Part shown: positions 1 to 6,760 of the stretch, piece after piece
How positions within the stretch are numbered: position 1 is the first letter of the stretch
How the letters are laid out: every line of letters starts with the position of its first letter
Translations under genes and position numbers: made by a program
The notes under the pieces: generated by a model
What the model was told of the DNA's origin: nothing
Databases searched by the model: none
What the model saw: only the letters and a program-made list of their open reading frames with translations
NCBI GenBank assembly: GCA_045807785.1
Contig: JBJMGS010000099.1
Coordinates: 1 to 13,341 of the forward strand
Source of the DNA: JAIVGV01 sp045807785
Lineage (GTDB): Bacteria > Acidobacteriota > Blastocatellia > Pyrinomonadales > Pyrinomonadaceae
Reading direction: 5' to 3'
Length of the DNA: 13,341 bases

Positions 1-19
1 AAGGAAATGTTGTCGCCGT

Positions 20-48
20 TTGACAATCTCCGCGCCCTTACGTAAATT
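20..48 (+). promoter_or_regulatory. Sigma-70 type promoter of tRNA-Gln
   Basis: A perfect -35 box TTGACA at 20-25 is separated by exactly 17 bases from TAAATT at 43-48, a good -10 box. Transcription would begin near 54-56, about 8 bases before the mature tRNA 5' end at 63. The match, spacing and position ahead of a structural RNA make this the clearest housekeeping promoter in the window. Confidence 0.75.
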
Positions 49-62
49 TTTTCTCGCCTTAA

Positions 63-133
63 TGGGAGGTCGTCCAATGGTAGGACTCCAGACTCTGGAT
101 CTGGCTATCGGGGTTCGAGTCCCTGCCTCCCAG
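63..133 (+). tRNA. tRNA-Gln (anticodon CTG)
   Basis: The cloverleaf folds by hand. The acceptor stem pairs TGGGAGG (63-69) with CCTCCCA (126-132), followed by discriminator G133. The D stem is GTCC/GGAC (72-75/83-86). The anticodon stem CCAGA/TCTGG (88-92/100-104) closes a 7-base loop with anticodon CTG at 95-97, reading CAG. The T arm is CGGGG/CCCTG around TTCGAGT. CCA is not encoded. The T arm and 3' acceptor strand recur at 11783-11806, so this tRNA is the apparent integration target of a tyrosine-recombinase element. Confidence 0.95.
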
Positions 134-162
134 TCTTTTAGTAGCAAACACTTACGGGCAGC
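110..162 (+). repeat. Left direct repeat (attL-like): tRNA-Gln 3' end plus flank
   Basis: Positions 110-142 (33 bases, starting in the T arm and running 9 bases past the discriminator) are identical to 11783-11815. The match continues to 162/11835 with two mismatches (143 and 144). A direct repeat that preserves the tRNA 3' end is the classic footprint of a phage-type integrase using a tRNA gene as attB. The intact tRNA is at this copy, so this would be the attL side. Confidence 0.8.
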
Positions 163-180
163 TGACAAGCTGCCCGTATT
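154..180 (+). terminator. Terminator downstream of tRNA-Gln
   Basis: A perfect 10-bp stem, ACGGGCAGCT (154-163) and AGCTGCCCGT (168-177), closes a GACA loop and is followed by a short A/T stretch. It lies 20 bases after the tRNA. The same hairpin with a different loop recurs at 11827-11858, so the terminator was duplicated together with the att segment. Confidence 0.75.
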
Positions 181-285
181 TACTTTGTATCACTATTGTG
201 TCACTACCTTACTGGAACATGGATATGTAAGCGTGCCACCGTGCCGGTAGAGATAATTTAACCGTGCGCGGTTTGCAGATAGTGA

Positions 286-801
286 CTATTCATGTGGCAG
301 ACCTCTAGACGGGGGTCTTCTTGGCCGCCGGTTTGGCTTTGGCTTTCCTTTGCCCATCGCGTCACGCATAGCCTGATAGCCGGCGGCGTATTCCGAGACC
401 GGGAGCCGGGCCACGGCGCTCTCAACCACATCCAACGCGAGGTCCGGCAGCGTCTGGAAACGGAGGCAGCCCTGGCCCATGTCCAGCTTCTTGCCGCTCT
501 TTGCGTATTGCGCCTTGAACCACTCCAACAGCGCCGGCTGACCGTAGAAACAAATCATGTGCAGCGCCATATAGGATTTCTGTGATGCCAGGCTGATCAG
601 CGGTAAGGGCTGCTTGGGGTTGCCGCCATAGCCGGCTGGGTACGTCGAGAGCGGAACGAACCAGCTGATCATGCCGAACTGGATTCCTTCCTTGTATCCC
701 GGTGGCAGGGCCCCGTTGATTCCCCGGCGGACTTCCGTCAACGCGTCACGGCGCTCCGGGGAGAGTGCGGCAAGGTATTCGGGCACAGTGGATGCTGGCA
801 T
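286..801 (-). CDS. DUF1801 domain protein (YdhG/YjbR-like)
   Basis: The 171-residue cytosolic protein resembles the DUF1801 family. It begins with a helical segment (PEYLAALSPERRDAL, 8-22), followed by PGYKEGIQFGMISWFVPLS (about 34-52), which matches the conserved strand region, and a central segment of the SYMALHMICFYG type. The tail from about 150 is Lys/Arg/Pro-rich (GKGKPKPNRRPRRPP) and may bind nucleic acid or simply be disordered. Family members are small alpha/beta proteins of unsettled biochemical role. The ATG at 799-801 has no strong Shine-Dalgarno sequence. The gene lies alone, convergent with the tRNA, just inside the left repeat. The family call is by motif recall; no function is claimed. 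Confidence 0.75.
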   Translation of the reverse strand: MPASTVPEYLAALSPERRDALTEVRRGINGALPPGYKEGIQFGMISWFVPLSTYPAGYGGNPKQPLPLISLASQKSYMALHMICFYGQPALLEWFKAQYAKSGKKLDMGQGCLRFQTLPDLALDVVESAVARLPVSEYAAGYQAMRDAMGKGKPKPNRRPRRPPSRGLPHE

Positions 802-931
802 GGGCCAAGACTACCGTAACGGTTTTGACGGGGCAACTGTCATCTCAGAGGCGCGTCCCGGTATGCACCCGACCCGCGATACGGTGGCTCTCATGTAACA
901 CAATGGGGCCGGCGGGCAGGTGATGTCGGGC

Positions 932-938
932 GTTGGGC
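932..938 (+). other. Cassette left boundary, attC core site GTTGGGC
   Basis: GTTGGGC fits the integron core consensus GTTRRRY and sits 14 bases before the start codon at 953, the usual position of the upstream attC R' box relative to a cassette gene. A convincing complementary left half (an RYYYAAC box with paired arm) was not found in 802-931, so the upstream attC is absent, degenerate or truncated. The boundary rests on the core match plus the clear attC at the other end of the unit. Confidence 0.5.
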
Positions 939-1669
939 GCTTCTAATTGAATATGAGTCGAATGAATATAAAAGCTGCTATCGGCGTTTTACTGATAGTT
1001 GTCATTTTGGCTCCAGTCGCGAAGTCGCAGATTAAACGCGCCGAGTCAGTTTCGGCAGAGCCATGTCCAGACCAGAAGACCTATACCGGAAAATACAGAA
1101 ATTGGGTCTATGGATTCTCGATTATTATTCCGGCAGGGCTGAAGGGATATTGGAACTCAGCTAGATGCGCGCCCGATGAAAAATATGGCTGCGTTTGTAT
1201 GGGCGATCATGGGCGCTTTATTCCGCTCTCAGATGACGCTTCTATTGAGGCATTCGTGGGTTACGAGATGGGAGATGAGTGGTCTGTAAGTGATTATGAA
1301 AATGAGGAAGTCTCCAATCTGAGACAGAAGCAAGGTGTCGAGCAGATGAAAGTGTTAGGCTCAAAGTGGATTCGGCTGGGAAGATTAAAAGGTAGGAGGT
1401 TTCTTGTTCAGTTTGTCGAGAAGAATAAAAATGTGGTGATAGATCACATCATTGCTTTACATAAAGGGGTCGAATACGAGTTGATTCTTCGCACATCACC
1501 TGACAGGAATCAAAGGGATGCGCGAGAATTTGAAAGGGTGATAGCGAGTTGGAGGCTCACGCCGCGAGCATAATAGTTGCCACGCCGCGCCCAACAAAGG
1601 CATGCAGCGGACGCGCAATTAGCGTTCTTCTCATGATCAAAGGCCCGTGCGCGCCGCTGATGCCGAGCG
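933..1669 (+). mobile_element. Integron-like gene cassette 1
   Basis: The unit runs from the G/TT cut point of the core at 932-938 to that of the core at 1669-1675. It carries one same-strand gene (953-1573) that starts 14 bases inside, and an 87-base attC after the stop. This is the canonical cassette layout: one promoterless ORF, minimal 5' leader, attC at the 3' end. It is visibly more A+T-rich than the adjacent DUF1801 gene and the gene at 1729, consistent with independent acquisition. No intI gene is in the window. Confidence 0.65.
953..1573 (+). CDS. Exported protein of unknown function (cassette gene)
   Basis: A 206-residue protein. Residues about 5-25 are a hydrophobic export signal after a basic start (MSRMNIK), ending near APVAKSQ. 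The mature part has four cysteines (38, 72, 80, 82), the last three in a compact CAPDEKYGCVC segment, suggesting disulfides in an extracytoplasmic location. The WVYGFSIIIPAGL segment (51-63) and the C-terminal FERVIASWRL resemble the edges of DcrB/PsbP-like domains, but this is only a resemblance. ATG 953 is preferred over the upstream TTG at 947; ATG 962 is also possible. No Shine-Dalgarno sequence is seen, which is common for cassette genes. Codon use is A/T-richer than in the neighbours. I do not recognise a function. Confidence 0.75.
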   Translation: MSRMNIKAAIGVLLIVVILAPVAKSQIKRAESVSAEPCPDQKTYTGKYRNWVYGFSIIIPAGLKGYWNSARCAPDEKYGCVCMGDHGRFIPLSDDASIEAFVGYEMGDEWSVSDYENEEVSNLRQKQGVEQMKVLGSKWIRLGRLKGRRFLVQFVEKNKNVVIDHIIALHKGVEYELILRTSPDRNQRDAREFERVIASWRLTPRA

Positions 1670-1675
1670 TTAGAT
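1589..1675 (+). other. attC recombination site of cassette 1
   Basis: The outer boxes are GCCCAAC (1589-1595, RYYYAAC) and GTTAGAT (1669-1675, GTTRRRY). The arms between them pair imperfectly: GGCATGCAGCGGACGCG on the left against CGCGCCGCTGATGCC on the right, with extra unpaired G and A on the left strand. These match the extrahelical bases that set attC strand polarity. The central part (about 1616-1645) is unpaired or variable. Length 87 bases is in the normal attC range (about 57-141). This is the strongest integron signal in the window. Confidence 0.85.
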
Positions 1676-1728
1676 TGCTGTTGCATAGCTATGTCAACTA
1701 GAGACGAGATTGAGGGGGAGGGTAGCCG

Positions 1729-2265
1729 ATGAAAATGTTACTAAGGCTGGCAGTTGTGGCACTGTCATGCGCCCCGTGTCTCGCGCAGACCGGGCCCGTC
1801 GCGTCGGGTAAGGGGGATGAGGTCTCCCGGCAGGCTCCCCGCGCCCCCGAGATCATGCCGTGTACGGACAAGCGCATCCAGGCCTTCTTCGACTCCGTGA
1901 CGTCGCGGCTGCGGCCCGAGGCGGCTGCCAAGTTCCGGGAGCTCTCCAAGTCCGACGCGGTGCGCGGCCGGGCACTCCCCTCCGCGCCACGCCGGGAGGC
2001 GATCGGGCGGGCGCGTCAGGCCGTAAGGCCGGACTTCGCGGTCCTGGGCGGCCTCACTGATGGTGACATCGAGGCCCTCGTCTTCTTGGTCCTGACACAG
2101 GCGGCGAAGTCCGCGCAAGAGGACTTGAAGGCGATCATGGATGGTGTGAAAGACATCGACAAGGAGAAGGATGCGATCCGCCAGACCCGGGAGGAGTTGA
2201 AGAGGGAGATCTGCGAGTTCATCTACGAACGCGAGGGGCGGCCCAAGAAGAACGGGCAGAGATGA
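1729..2265 (+). CDS. Exported helical protein of unknown function (cassette-associated)
   Basis: A 178-residue protein with a signal peptide (MKMLLRLAVVALSCAPCLAQ, cleavage likely near residue 19-20), a Pro/Gly-rich linker to about 40, and a predicted helical body. Residues about 125-165 (AQEDLKAIMDGVKDIDKEK onward) are highly charged with heptad-like spacing, suggesting a coiled coil. Cysteines remain at 45 and near 160. A purine-rich GAGGGGGAGGG ribosome-binding site at about 1712-1722 precedes ATG 1729. The gene follows attC1 by about 55 bases and is followed by a cut attC-like box at 2396, so it appears to be the second cassette. G+C content is high, unlike cassette 1, indicating a different source. 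No family recognised. Confidence 0.7.
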   Translation: MKMLLRLAVVALSCAPCLAQTGPVASGKGDEVSRQAPRAPEIMPCTDKRIQAFFDSVTSRLRPEAAAKFRELSKSDAVRGRALPSAPRREAIGRARQAVRPDFAVLGGLTDGDIEALVFLVLTQAAKSAQEDLKAIMDGVKDIDKEKDAIRQTREELKREICEFIYEREGRPKKNGQR

Positions 2266-2395
2266 GCGCTTTTGTCATGCCCGAGTCGCGCCCGCGCGCG
2301 GCGGTCGCAAGAGGCGGGAAGCAAAGACGCAAGCGCGCCCACCTTCAGTGTTGTGGAAACTCAAACCGTAAATGCATGGTGCGACGAGAGGCGCA

Positions 2396-2420
2396 ATCTA
2401 ACAACTCATTCAACCGGAGC
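2396..2420 (+). other. attC left half-site (R''/L'')
   Basis: ATCTAAC (2396-2402) fits RYYYAAC and is followed by AACTCATTCAACCGGAG. The 18-base string CTAACAACTCATTCAACC (2398-2415) occurs in inverted orientation at 12754-12771, where it forms the matching half of another attC. The partner arm is missing here: GTTGACA near 2448 does not fit GTTRRRY and has no complementary arm. The site is read as a broken attC. Confidence 0.5.
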
Positions 2421-2484
2421 GCGGAATAGCGTCTCTTTCGGCAGAGTTGACAGACGTATGTCCATCTTTGTCGTTGTCGTCGCT

Positions 2485-3570
2485 TCATCTCACCCACTCG
2501 TCGAGGAAGGCGAGCACGTCCTGATCCCAGATGGAGATGCCGTCGCAGTGCATGGCGAAACGCGCGTGCGCGTCTTGATTCGTGCAGCCGAACGGCGGAT
2601 AGAGTTTCGACTTCCACTTGCGCGGGTTCCCCTTCAGCGCGAGTTGCTGGCCCAGCGTTGTGACGGGGCCGGTGTTGTAGTCCCCCTCGGCCTGAATAAT
2701 GAATATCGGGGCATTCTCGTTCTGGACGACGTTGATGAGATACTGGCGGAGTTCCTGATTGCCCCACGACTCGGCGGCGGGTGCGAACGGAACGTAGGCG
2801 CGGATGCCGGGGTCTTTCTCAGCCGTCAGCAGGGTCTGAATGCCGCCGTAGGAGATGCCCGTCATGGCGATGCGGTTCGGGTTCACATAGGGCAGTTTCT
2901 TGAACCACTCGACGGCGGCGGTCACGTCCTTGTTGTAGAGTTTGTGGAGCATCAGGGAGTTTTCGCCGGCGTGTTCACGGTCTACGATGTAAGTGCCGGC
3001 GTCCTTCGATAGACCCTGCCCGTGCCGGTCGGGCGCGAAGAAGACGTAGCCGTGATCCACGTAGAGTTTGGCGAGCGAGGGCACGCCCTTCGGGTCAGGC
3101 TCGCTGCCGTGGTTGTAGATGACTGCCGGGTATAGCCTTTTGAGAGCAACGATGCCGCCAGCTGTGCTCTCGACCTTAGGAGTGGCCTCGGCGATGTGAC
3201 CGTGGCCGGAGGCGGGCGGCTTCGTCAGGGCGTCGAACTGGGCTTGGGTACTTACGCCCGGCACGTACATGTGGCCGTGGAGCGTCATGCCGTCGGGGCC
3301 GGGGAACTCGACGTGAAACTGCTTGGGGGTGTCGTTCTCTGCGGCGGTGCAGTCGCGGAGGCCGGGACAGGGAGTCGGGCTTGCGTGCGGGTGCGGCGGT
3401 TCGCCCGGCCCGTTAGAGTTGCGCGGCGGCAGCGGATGAGGCGGCGTATTCTGCGGACTCCCTTGATAACTGCTCTGCGCGCCGACGTTCTTCTGCCCGC
3501 TCGCGGCGAGCGCGACGGTCAAGGCGACACCGACCATCAGCACGAGAAGGCATGTGCATAGTGCTTTCAT
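2485..3570 (-). CDS. Secreted alpha/beta hydrolase (dienelactone hydrolase / prolyl peptidase-like)
   Basis: A 361-residue protein with an N-terminal signal peptide (hydrophobic about 4-23, ending LAASGQ) and a low-complexity Pro/His/Asn-rich linker (about 35-68), then an alpha/beta-hydrolase domain. The nucleophile elbow is GISYGG with Ser240. Asp297 (AEGDYN) and His335 (QDAHARF) or His341 are the likely remaining triad members. HGSEPDP (154-160) occupies the oxyanion-strand position. The enzyme should hydrolyse an ester, lactone or peptide outside the cytoplasm; the substrate is not evident. The start is supported by AAGGAG about 10 bases before ATG 3570. It is the last gene of the leftward run and abuts the broken cassette, so its downstream flank (2421-2484) is probably a rearrangement junction. 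Confidence 0.8.
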   Translation of the reverse strand: MKALCTCLLVLMVGVALTVALAASGQKNVGAQSSYQGSPQNTPPHPLPPRNSNGPGEPPHPHASPTPCPGLRDCTAAENDTPKQFHVEFPGPDGMTLHGHMYVPGVSTQAQFDALTKPPASGHGHIAEATPKVESTAGGIVALKRLYPAVIYNHGSEPDPKGVPSLAKLYVDHGYVFFAPDRHGQGLSKDAGTYIVDREHAGENSLMLHKLYNKDVTAAVEWFKKLPYVNPNRIAMTGISYGGIQTLLTAEKDPGIRAYVPFAPAAESWGNQELRQYLINVVQNENAPIFIIQAEGDYNTGPVTTLGQQLALKGNPRKWKSKLYPPFGCTNQDAHARFAMHCDGISIWDQDVLAFLDEWVR

Positions 3571-3618
3571 GATCTTTCTCTCCTTATTGAATGCCCGAAG
3601 CTTTCAGTCGCTTGTGAA

Positions 3619-4182
3619 CTAACCCTTTGGGGTGAAGTCGTACGACTCGACGGCTGGGGGCGGCTCGCCGCCTTTGACGAGCGGCAACGGCTTGCCTCTG
3701 ACGACCGCCTGCGTCAAATAGATGAAGACGAACAAGCAAGAGCCGCCTATTAAAAGAAACAGATAGACAGACCAACGAAACACGCCGGGTTCAAGACAGG
3801 ACGACGCAGGATCGCCGGGGTCGAAGTAGGCCGTCACTCTGCGACCGAGCGCATACTGGCGAACCTTTGCCGCCGCTTCGCTCTCGTTGTAGTAGTCCTG
3901 CGGCCCGGCAACGATGTGCTCGCCCGTAAATTCCTGCCCGCCCGCGACGAAGCGATACTTGACGAAAGGCCAGCAGTGATAATCGCAGGCGGGCAGCTTC
4001 GACTCGACGACGAAGCCCTCGACGCGCTCCCAACGTCGGCTCGCGCGCGCCGCCAGCCAGCGCGGGGCCGCGAGCGAGAGCATGAGCACACAGACGGTGA
4101 GCGCCACGAGCGCGACGCCGACGGCGAGCGGCGCGGGGATGGAGTTTCTGCGCTTCCAATTTTGAATGTTCGACGCCATCAT
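3619..4182 (-). CDS. DUF3592 membrane protein
   Basis: A 187-residue protein with two membrane helices (about 17-43 and 137-160) flanking a beta-rich extracytoplasmic domain. Family-like features are VEGFVVESK (54-62), FVKYRFVAGGQEFTGEHIV (73-91) and the segment GRRVTAYFDPGDPASSCLEPG (113-133), where the vYYdPxdPxxs.L.PG pattern is diagnostic of DUF3592. Two in-frame ATGs exist (4182 and 4179); GGAAGGG directly before the first gives better spacing to the second. The gene lies 48 bases upstream of the hydrolase and 97 bases downstream of the secreted protein at 4280-4930, in the same direction. DUF3592 has no settled function; envelope location is what the sequence shows. Confidence 0.8.
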   Translation of the reverse strand: MMASNIQNWKRRNSIPAPLAVGVALVALTVCVLMLSLAAPRWLAARASRRWERVEGFVVESKLPACDYHCWPFVKYRFVAGGQEFTGEHIVAGPQDYYNESEAAAKVRQYALGRRVTAYFDPGDPASSCLEPGVFRWSVYLFLLIGGSCLFVFIYLTQAVVRGKPLPLVKGGEPPPAVESYDFTPKG

Positions 4183-4279
4183 CCCTTCCGCCGCGCTCGT
4201 AAATGCGAAAGCCGTTCAGTCCGAGCAACACAGTCAGCAGCAGGCGCACGATCCGACTGATGAATCGGGTAGAACTCGG

Positions 4280-4930
4280 TTACGGCGTCTCTCTTATTTC
4301 GGCGCGATCCACGAAGAACTCGCCGCCGCCCGGGTCTTCGTTCCAGATGACGAACATACCCGTGGGCACTGTGCCGTCGGTGCAGACGCGCAGTTGCTCC
4401 CACTCTTCATGCTTGGTGCTCCAAGACGAAGGCCCTTGATTGCCGCCGTTGGGCTGGATCGCCACGTGTCCGCGCCTGACAAAGACCCAGACGGAAAACA
4501 TGACCTTCGATGGAGCCGATTGCAGCGTTTGATAGATGCCGCCTTCATTGCCCCCGGCGATGAAGTGAAGCATCTTGTTGCCGCCCGGGCCGGGCACGTT
4601 GGTGGGCACAAGATTGGATGTCACCTGAGCGCCTGAATTGCTGGAGTGCATCAGCCATTGATTCGCCGCCGAAGGCGGTTGATTCGGGCCGCCCATCTGC
4701 CAGCTCGTTTGCGCCCCGCCCGGCCCGACGACCTCGAAGCTCGGGTTTTTGGCGAGGTTGATGTTGTTGACAAAACTGTACGGCGGACACGTCGTAGCCG
4801 ATGCGGGCGCAGGCGCAGGCGCAGATTTTACGGCCACCGGAAACATGCCGCCCGATAGCACGGCTCCTGCGAGGGATAGTGCCAGCGCTAAGACCGGCCC
4901 GAAAATCCATCTTGGTTTGAAGTTCATCAT
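4280..4930 (-). CDS. Secreted protein with CBM4/9-like jelly-roll domain
   Basis: A 216-residue protein. Residues about 8-30 form an export signal, followed by an Ala/Pro linker (APAPAPASATT, 37-47). The rest looks like a single galactose-binding/carbohydrate-binding jelly roll: NLAKNPSFEVVGPGG (58-72) is the typical first strand of CBM4_9-type modules, GGIYQTL and VMFSVWVFVRRG (about 130-155) are the central strands, and FFVDRAEIRE (about 205-214) the usual last strand. There is no catalytic domain. It may bind a polysaccharide or cell-surface glycan, possibly aiding neighbouring secreted hydrolases (inference). The strong GAGGAGGTGA ribosome-binding site supports the ATGATG start; either ATG may be used. 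Confidence 0.7.
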   Translation of the reverse strand: MMNFKPRWIFGPVLALALSLAGAVLSGGMFPVAVKSAPAPAPASATTCPPYSFVNNINLAKNPSFEVVGPGGAQTSWQMGGPNQPPSAANQWLMHSSNSGAQVTSNLVPTNVPGPGGNKMLHFIAGGNEGGIYQTLQSAPSKVMFSVWVFVRRGHVAIQPNGGNQGPSSWSTKHEEWEQLRVCTDGTVPTGMFVIWNEDPGGGEFFVDRAEIRETP

Positions 4931-5013
4931 TCACCTCCTCATGTCTGTCGTTACTCGCGCGCGTGCGCGCTCACTCAAAAAGGAAGTCTGCGCGCGCTTC
5001 GTTTCCCCTCAAC

Positions 5014-5895
5014 TTAGAGATGGTGCGCCTTGAAGAAATCCACGATCTCCTGCGGTGCCCATGCCGGATAGACGTGTGCGCCGGGATGGATCAGCGTCTT
5101 GACCGGCGTGTGAGTCGTTGATGAATAGTGTGTACACTGCGTCCCGCTCTGCGCGCCGCCCGGCACGGCGCATTGCTGTCCCGGCGCGTTGGCGTTATCA
5201 GCCGGACGAGCTTTTTCATTAATTGTCTTTTGTTGCAGGGCGAACAGATCGGTCGTGTCGTTCCTGCCCGCAATCGCCAACGCCGCGCGCGGCTGTGTTA
5301 GTTGTTCCGAATCCCAGAGCCGTCCCGCGACCTCGCCGATGGCTGCTATCGTCTGGGCGCGCTCCGCCCAAAGCAGGTAACTGAAGATGCCGCCGTTCGA
5401 GAAGCCGGTCGAGTAGATGCGCGTGTCGTCAACCGAGTATTTCTGTCGCAGTGTTTCCACCATCGCGTCGAAGAATTCCAAGTCTTTATTTCCGACATTG
5501 GCTTGGTTAGCTTCGACCTGCCATCCCGGTTTCAATCCCTGTGGATCAACCGGGCTTGGCCTCCCTTTCAAACCCTGCGGATAGACGACAATCGCTTCCG
5601 GCCAGACGGTCTGAATGTGCATCAACTGCGCCGTGCCCTGCATGTTGCCGCCGTGACCGTGAAAGGCGAAGACGACCGGCAGCTTCCCGTCTTTGAGTGT
5701 GATAGACGGCGCGTAAACCAGCGCCTCTCGCTTCTCGCCGCCAACCGTACAGGTCATGTGCTTAGGCAGCGAGGGGGCTGTGACGCTCCCCGCAGCCGCA
5801 AGCTCACAAGGCGTGAGACGAGGCTGTGCGGCGGCGGTGTATCCAAGCGCCGCGAGCATCACGGCGGCGAGCAGAATGCGGAAATGAAGTTTCAT
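5014..5895 (-). CDS. Secreted polyhydroxybutyrate depolymerase / LpqC-like esterase
   Basis: A 293-residue protein with a signal peptide (1-23, ending TAAAQ). The catalytic core follows the esterase-PHB/LpqC family: FAFHGHGGNMQGT (76-88) is the oxyanion-loop strand, GFSNGG carries nucleophile Ser166, AGRNDTTD supplies Asp213, and HPGAHVYP supplies His274. The family hydrolyses extracellular polyesters or feruloyl esters; the actual substrate cannot be told. The start was moved to ATG 5893-5895 because AAAGGAGG lies just upstream and the signal peptide then begins at once (MKLHFRILLAA). A longer in-frame extension to 5967 would hide that signal. Leftward run, 83 bases before the CBM-like gene. 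Confidence 0.85.
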   Translation of the reverse strand: MKLHFRILLAAVMLAALGYTAAAQPRLTPCELAAAGSVTAPSLPKHMTCTVGGEKREALVYAPSITLKDGKLPVVFAFHGHGGNMQGTAQLMHIQTVWPEAIVVYPQGLKGRPSPVDPQGLKPGWQVEANQANVGNKDLEFFDAMVETLRQKYSVDDTRIYSTGFSNGGIFSYLLWAERAQTIAAIGEVAGRLWDSEQLTQPRAALAIAGRNDTTDLFALQQKTINEKARPADNANAPGQQCAVPGGAQSGTQCTHYSSTTHTPVKTLIHPGAHVYPAWAPQEIVDFFKAHHL

Positions 5896-6073
5896 GTTGA
5901 CCTCCTTTGATTTCGTCATTGCTTCTACTTTCGATGAACGGCGAAAGTCCGGCGAGGGCGTCGGCACGCGCGTAGTGATTCAAGCGCTGGTCGAAAAACC
6001 CTGCGCGGCCATCCTGAACACGTTACGGCTGGCCGAATGGCGATTTCACCGCCGCTCACTCTCCCGGCCATTC

Positions 6074-6628
6074 CTACTGATGGCGGTCGGGATCGGGCGG
6101 GTCGGCGAACGACGGCGTGCCCGCGTAAACGAACGAGGTCTTGAGCGTCGCGTTGTCGATGACTTCAACCGATGGCACGCAAGGGTCAGGCGGAGCTTGC
6201 CCATTGGAGTTCAACGTCACTGAGCGGAAGACCGGGCGTAATTGCAGGCGTCCGACCGTCGTGTCGCCGACGACAAACTCATCAGCGTCCAGGTGCAGGA
6301 AGGTGGACTGACCCCTTTGCAGCGTGACCGTGCGCCCCACCGCTTCGCCGGTACGCGGATTGGTTATCAGGTTGCCGTCGGCGTCCACAAAACCCAGACG
6401 CACGCGGCAGGGATCGGGCGGCAAATTCGGATCGCTCGGAGCGATGTTTGAGGCATTGATGCGTATGCTTTGCCCGCGCACGATTCCGACCATCGTGTAG
6501 CGGCCCGGCGGGTCAGGCTGCGGATTAAAAGAGCGCGCGCGGCTAACTTCCCAGACGGCCCCCGTAGCCAGCACCGTCACCAGGGCAATCGCGATTGTCA
6601 CTCTTTTCCAGATATTAAGTCTTCTCAT
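6074..6628 (-). CDS. Secreted FNPQPDPP-motif protein of unknown function
   Basis: A 184-residue protein with a single N-terminal hydrophobic signal/anchor (about 10-27) after a basic MRRLNIWKR. The mature part opens with SFNPQPDPPGRY (33-44), a motif I associate with small exported proteins of Blastocatellia. The Pro-Asp theme repeats as LPPDPCR, APPDPCV and near the C-terminus DPPDPD. The middle (about 45-160) looks like a beta sandwich with alternating hydrophobics. Two cysteines lie in the two PPDPC motifs and could form a disulfide. GGAGGGACAC precedes ATG 6628. Its 5' end and upstream region are duplicated at about 7797-7951. No enzymatic residues seen; function unknown. Confidence 0.75.
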   Translation of the reverse strand: MRRLNIWKRVTIAIALVTVLATGAVWEVSRARSFNPQPDPPGRYTMVGIVRGQSIRINASNIAPSDPNLPPDPCRVRLGFVDADGNLITNPRTGEAVGRTVTLQRGQSTFLHLDADEFVVGDTTVGRLQLRPVFRSVTLNSNGQAPPDPCVPSVEVIDNATLKTSFVYAGTPSFADPPDPDRHQ

Positions 6629-6752
6629 GTGTCCCTCCGTCGCTGAGTTGAATTCTGTTCTCGAACCTTAACGCGAGAAGTCGGGCCAAGCGACACCATC
6701 CGCAACGGAAATGTAATGTTTGTTGTGAATGGCGGGTCGTGGTGAAGGCAGT
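6600..6752. repeat. Upstream/5' repeat, copy A
   Basis: This segment covers the first codons of the FNPQPDPP gene and about 125 bases upstream. It aligns without large gaps to 7797-7951. The most conserved part is GCGACACCATCCGCAAC (6690-6706) followed by (G/A)GAAATGT(A/C)ATGTT and, after a small gap, TTGTGAATGGC(G/A)GGTCGTGGTGAA. Conservation is higher here than in the coding stub, which suggests either recent duplication or a retained control function. Ends are approximate. Confidence 0.75.
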
Positions 6753-6760
6753 TGTATGTT

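Larger units (their letters stand above)
1670..2420 (+). mobile_element. Truncated gene cassette 2
   Basis: It begins at the attC1 cut point and contains the gene at 1729-2265 on the same strand. It then shows an attC left half (2396-2420) about 130 bases after the stop. No matching right half (GTTRRRY preceded by the complement of AACTCATTCAACC) follows before the convergent hydrolase gene at 2485. The cassette has probably lost its 3' end at a junction near 2420-2440. The end coordinate is approximate. Confidence 0.45.

Noticed and set aside
1765..2118. Open frame of 117 codons on the minus strand
   Set aside because: It is antisense to the exported protein at 1729-2265, which has a signal peptide and ribosome-binding site; the minus frame is rich in Arg/Gly/Pro with no domain.
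2396..2452. Complete attC ending at GTTGACA (about 2446-2452)
   Set aside because: GTTGACA breaks the GTTRRRY consensus and the bases before it do not pair with AACTCATTCAACC; only the left half is accepted.
2272..3012. Open frame of 246 codons on the plus strand
   Set aside because: It lies opposite the hydrolase at 2485-3570, which has a signal peptide, a catalytic triad and a ribosome-binding site. The plus-strand frame has no recognisable motif and is a mirror of high-G+C coding sequence.
5302..5910. Open frame of 202 codons on the plus strand
   Set aside because: It is antisense to the PHB-depolymerase-like gene, whose catalytic motifs settle the coding strand.
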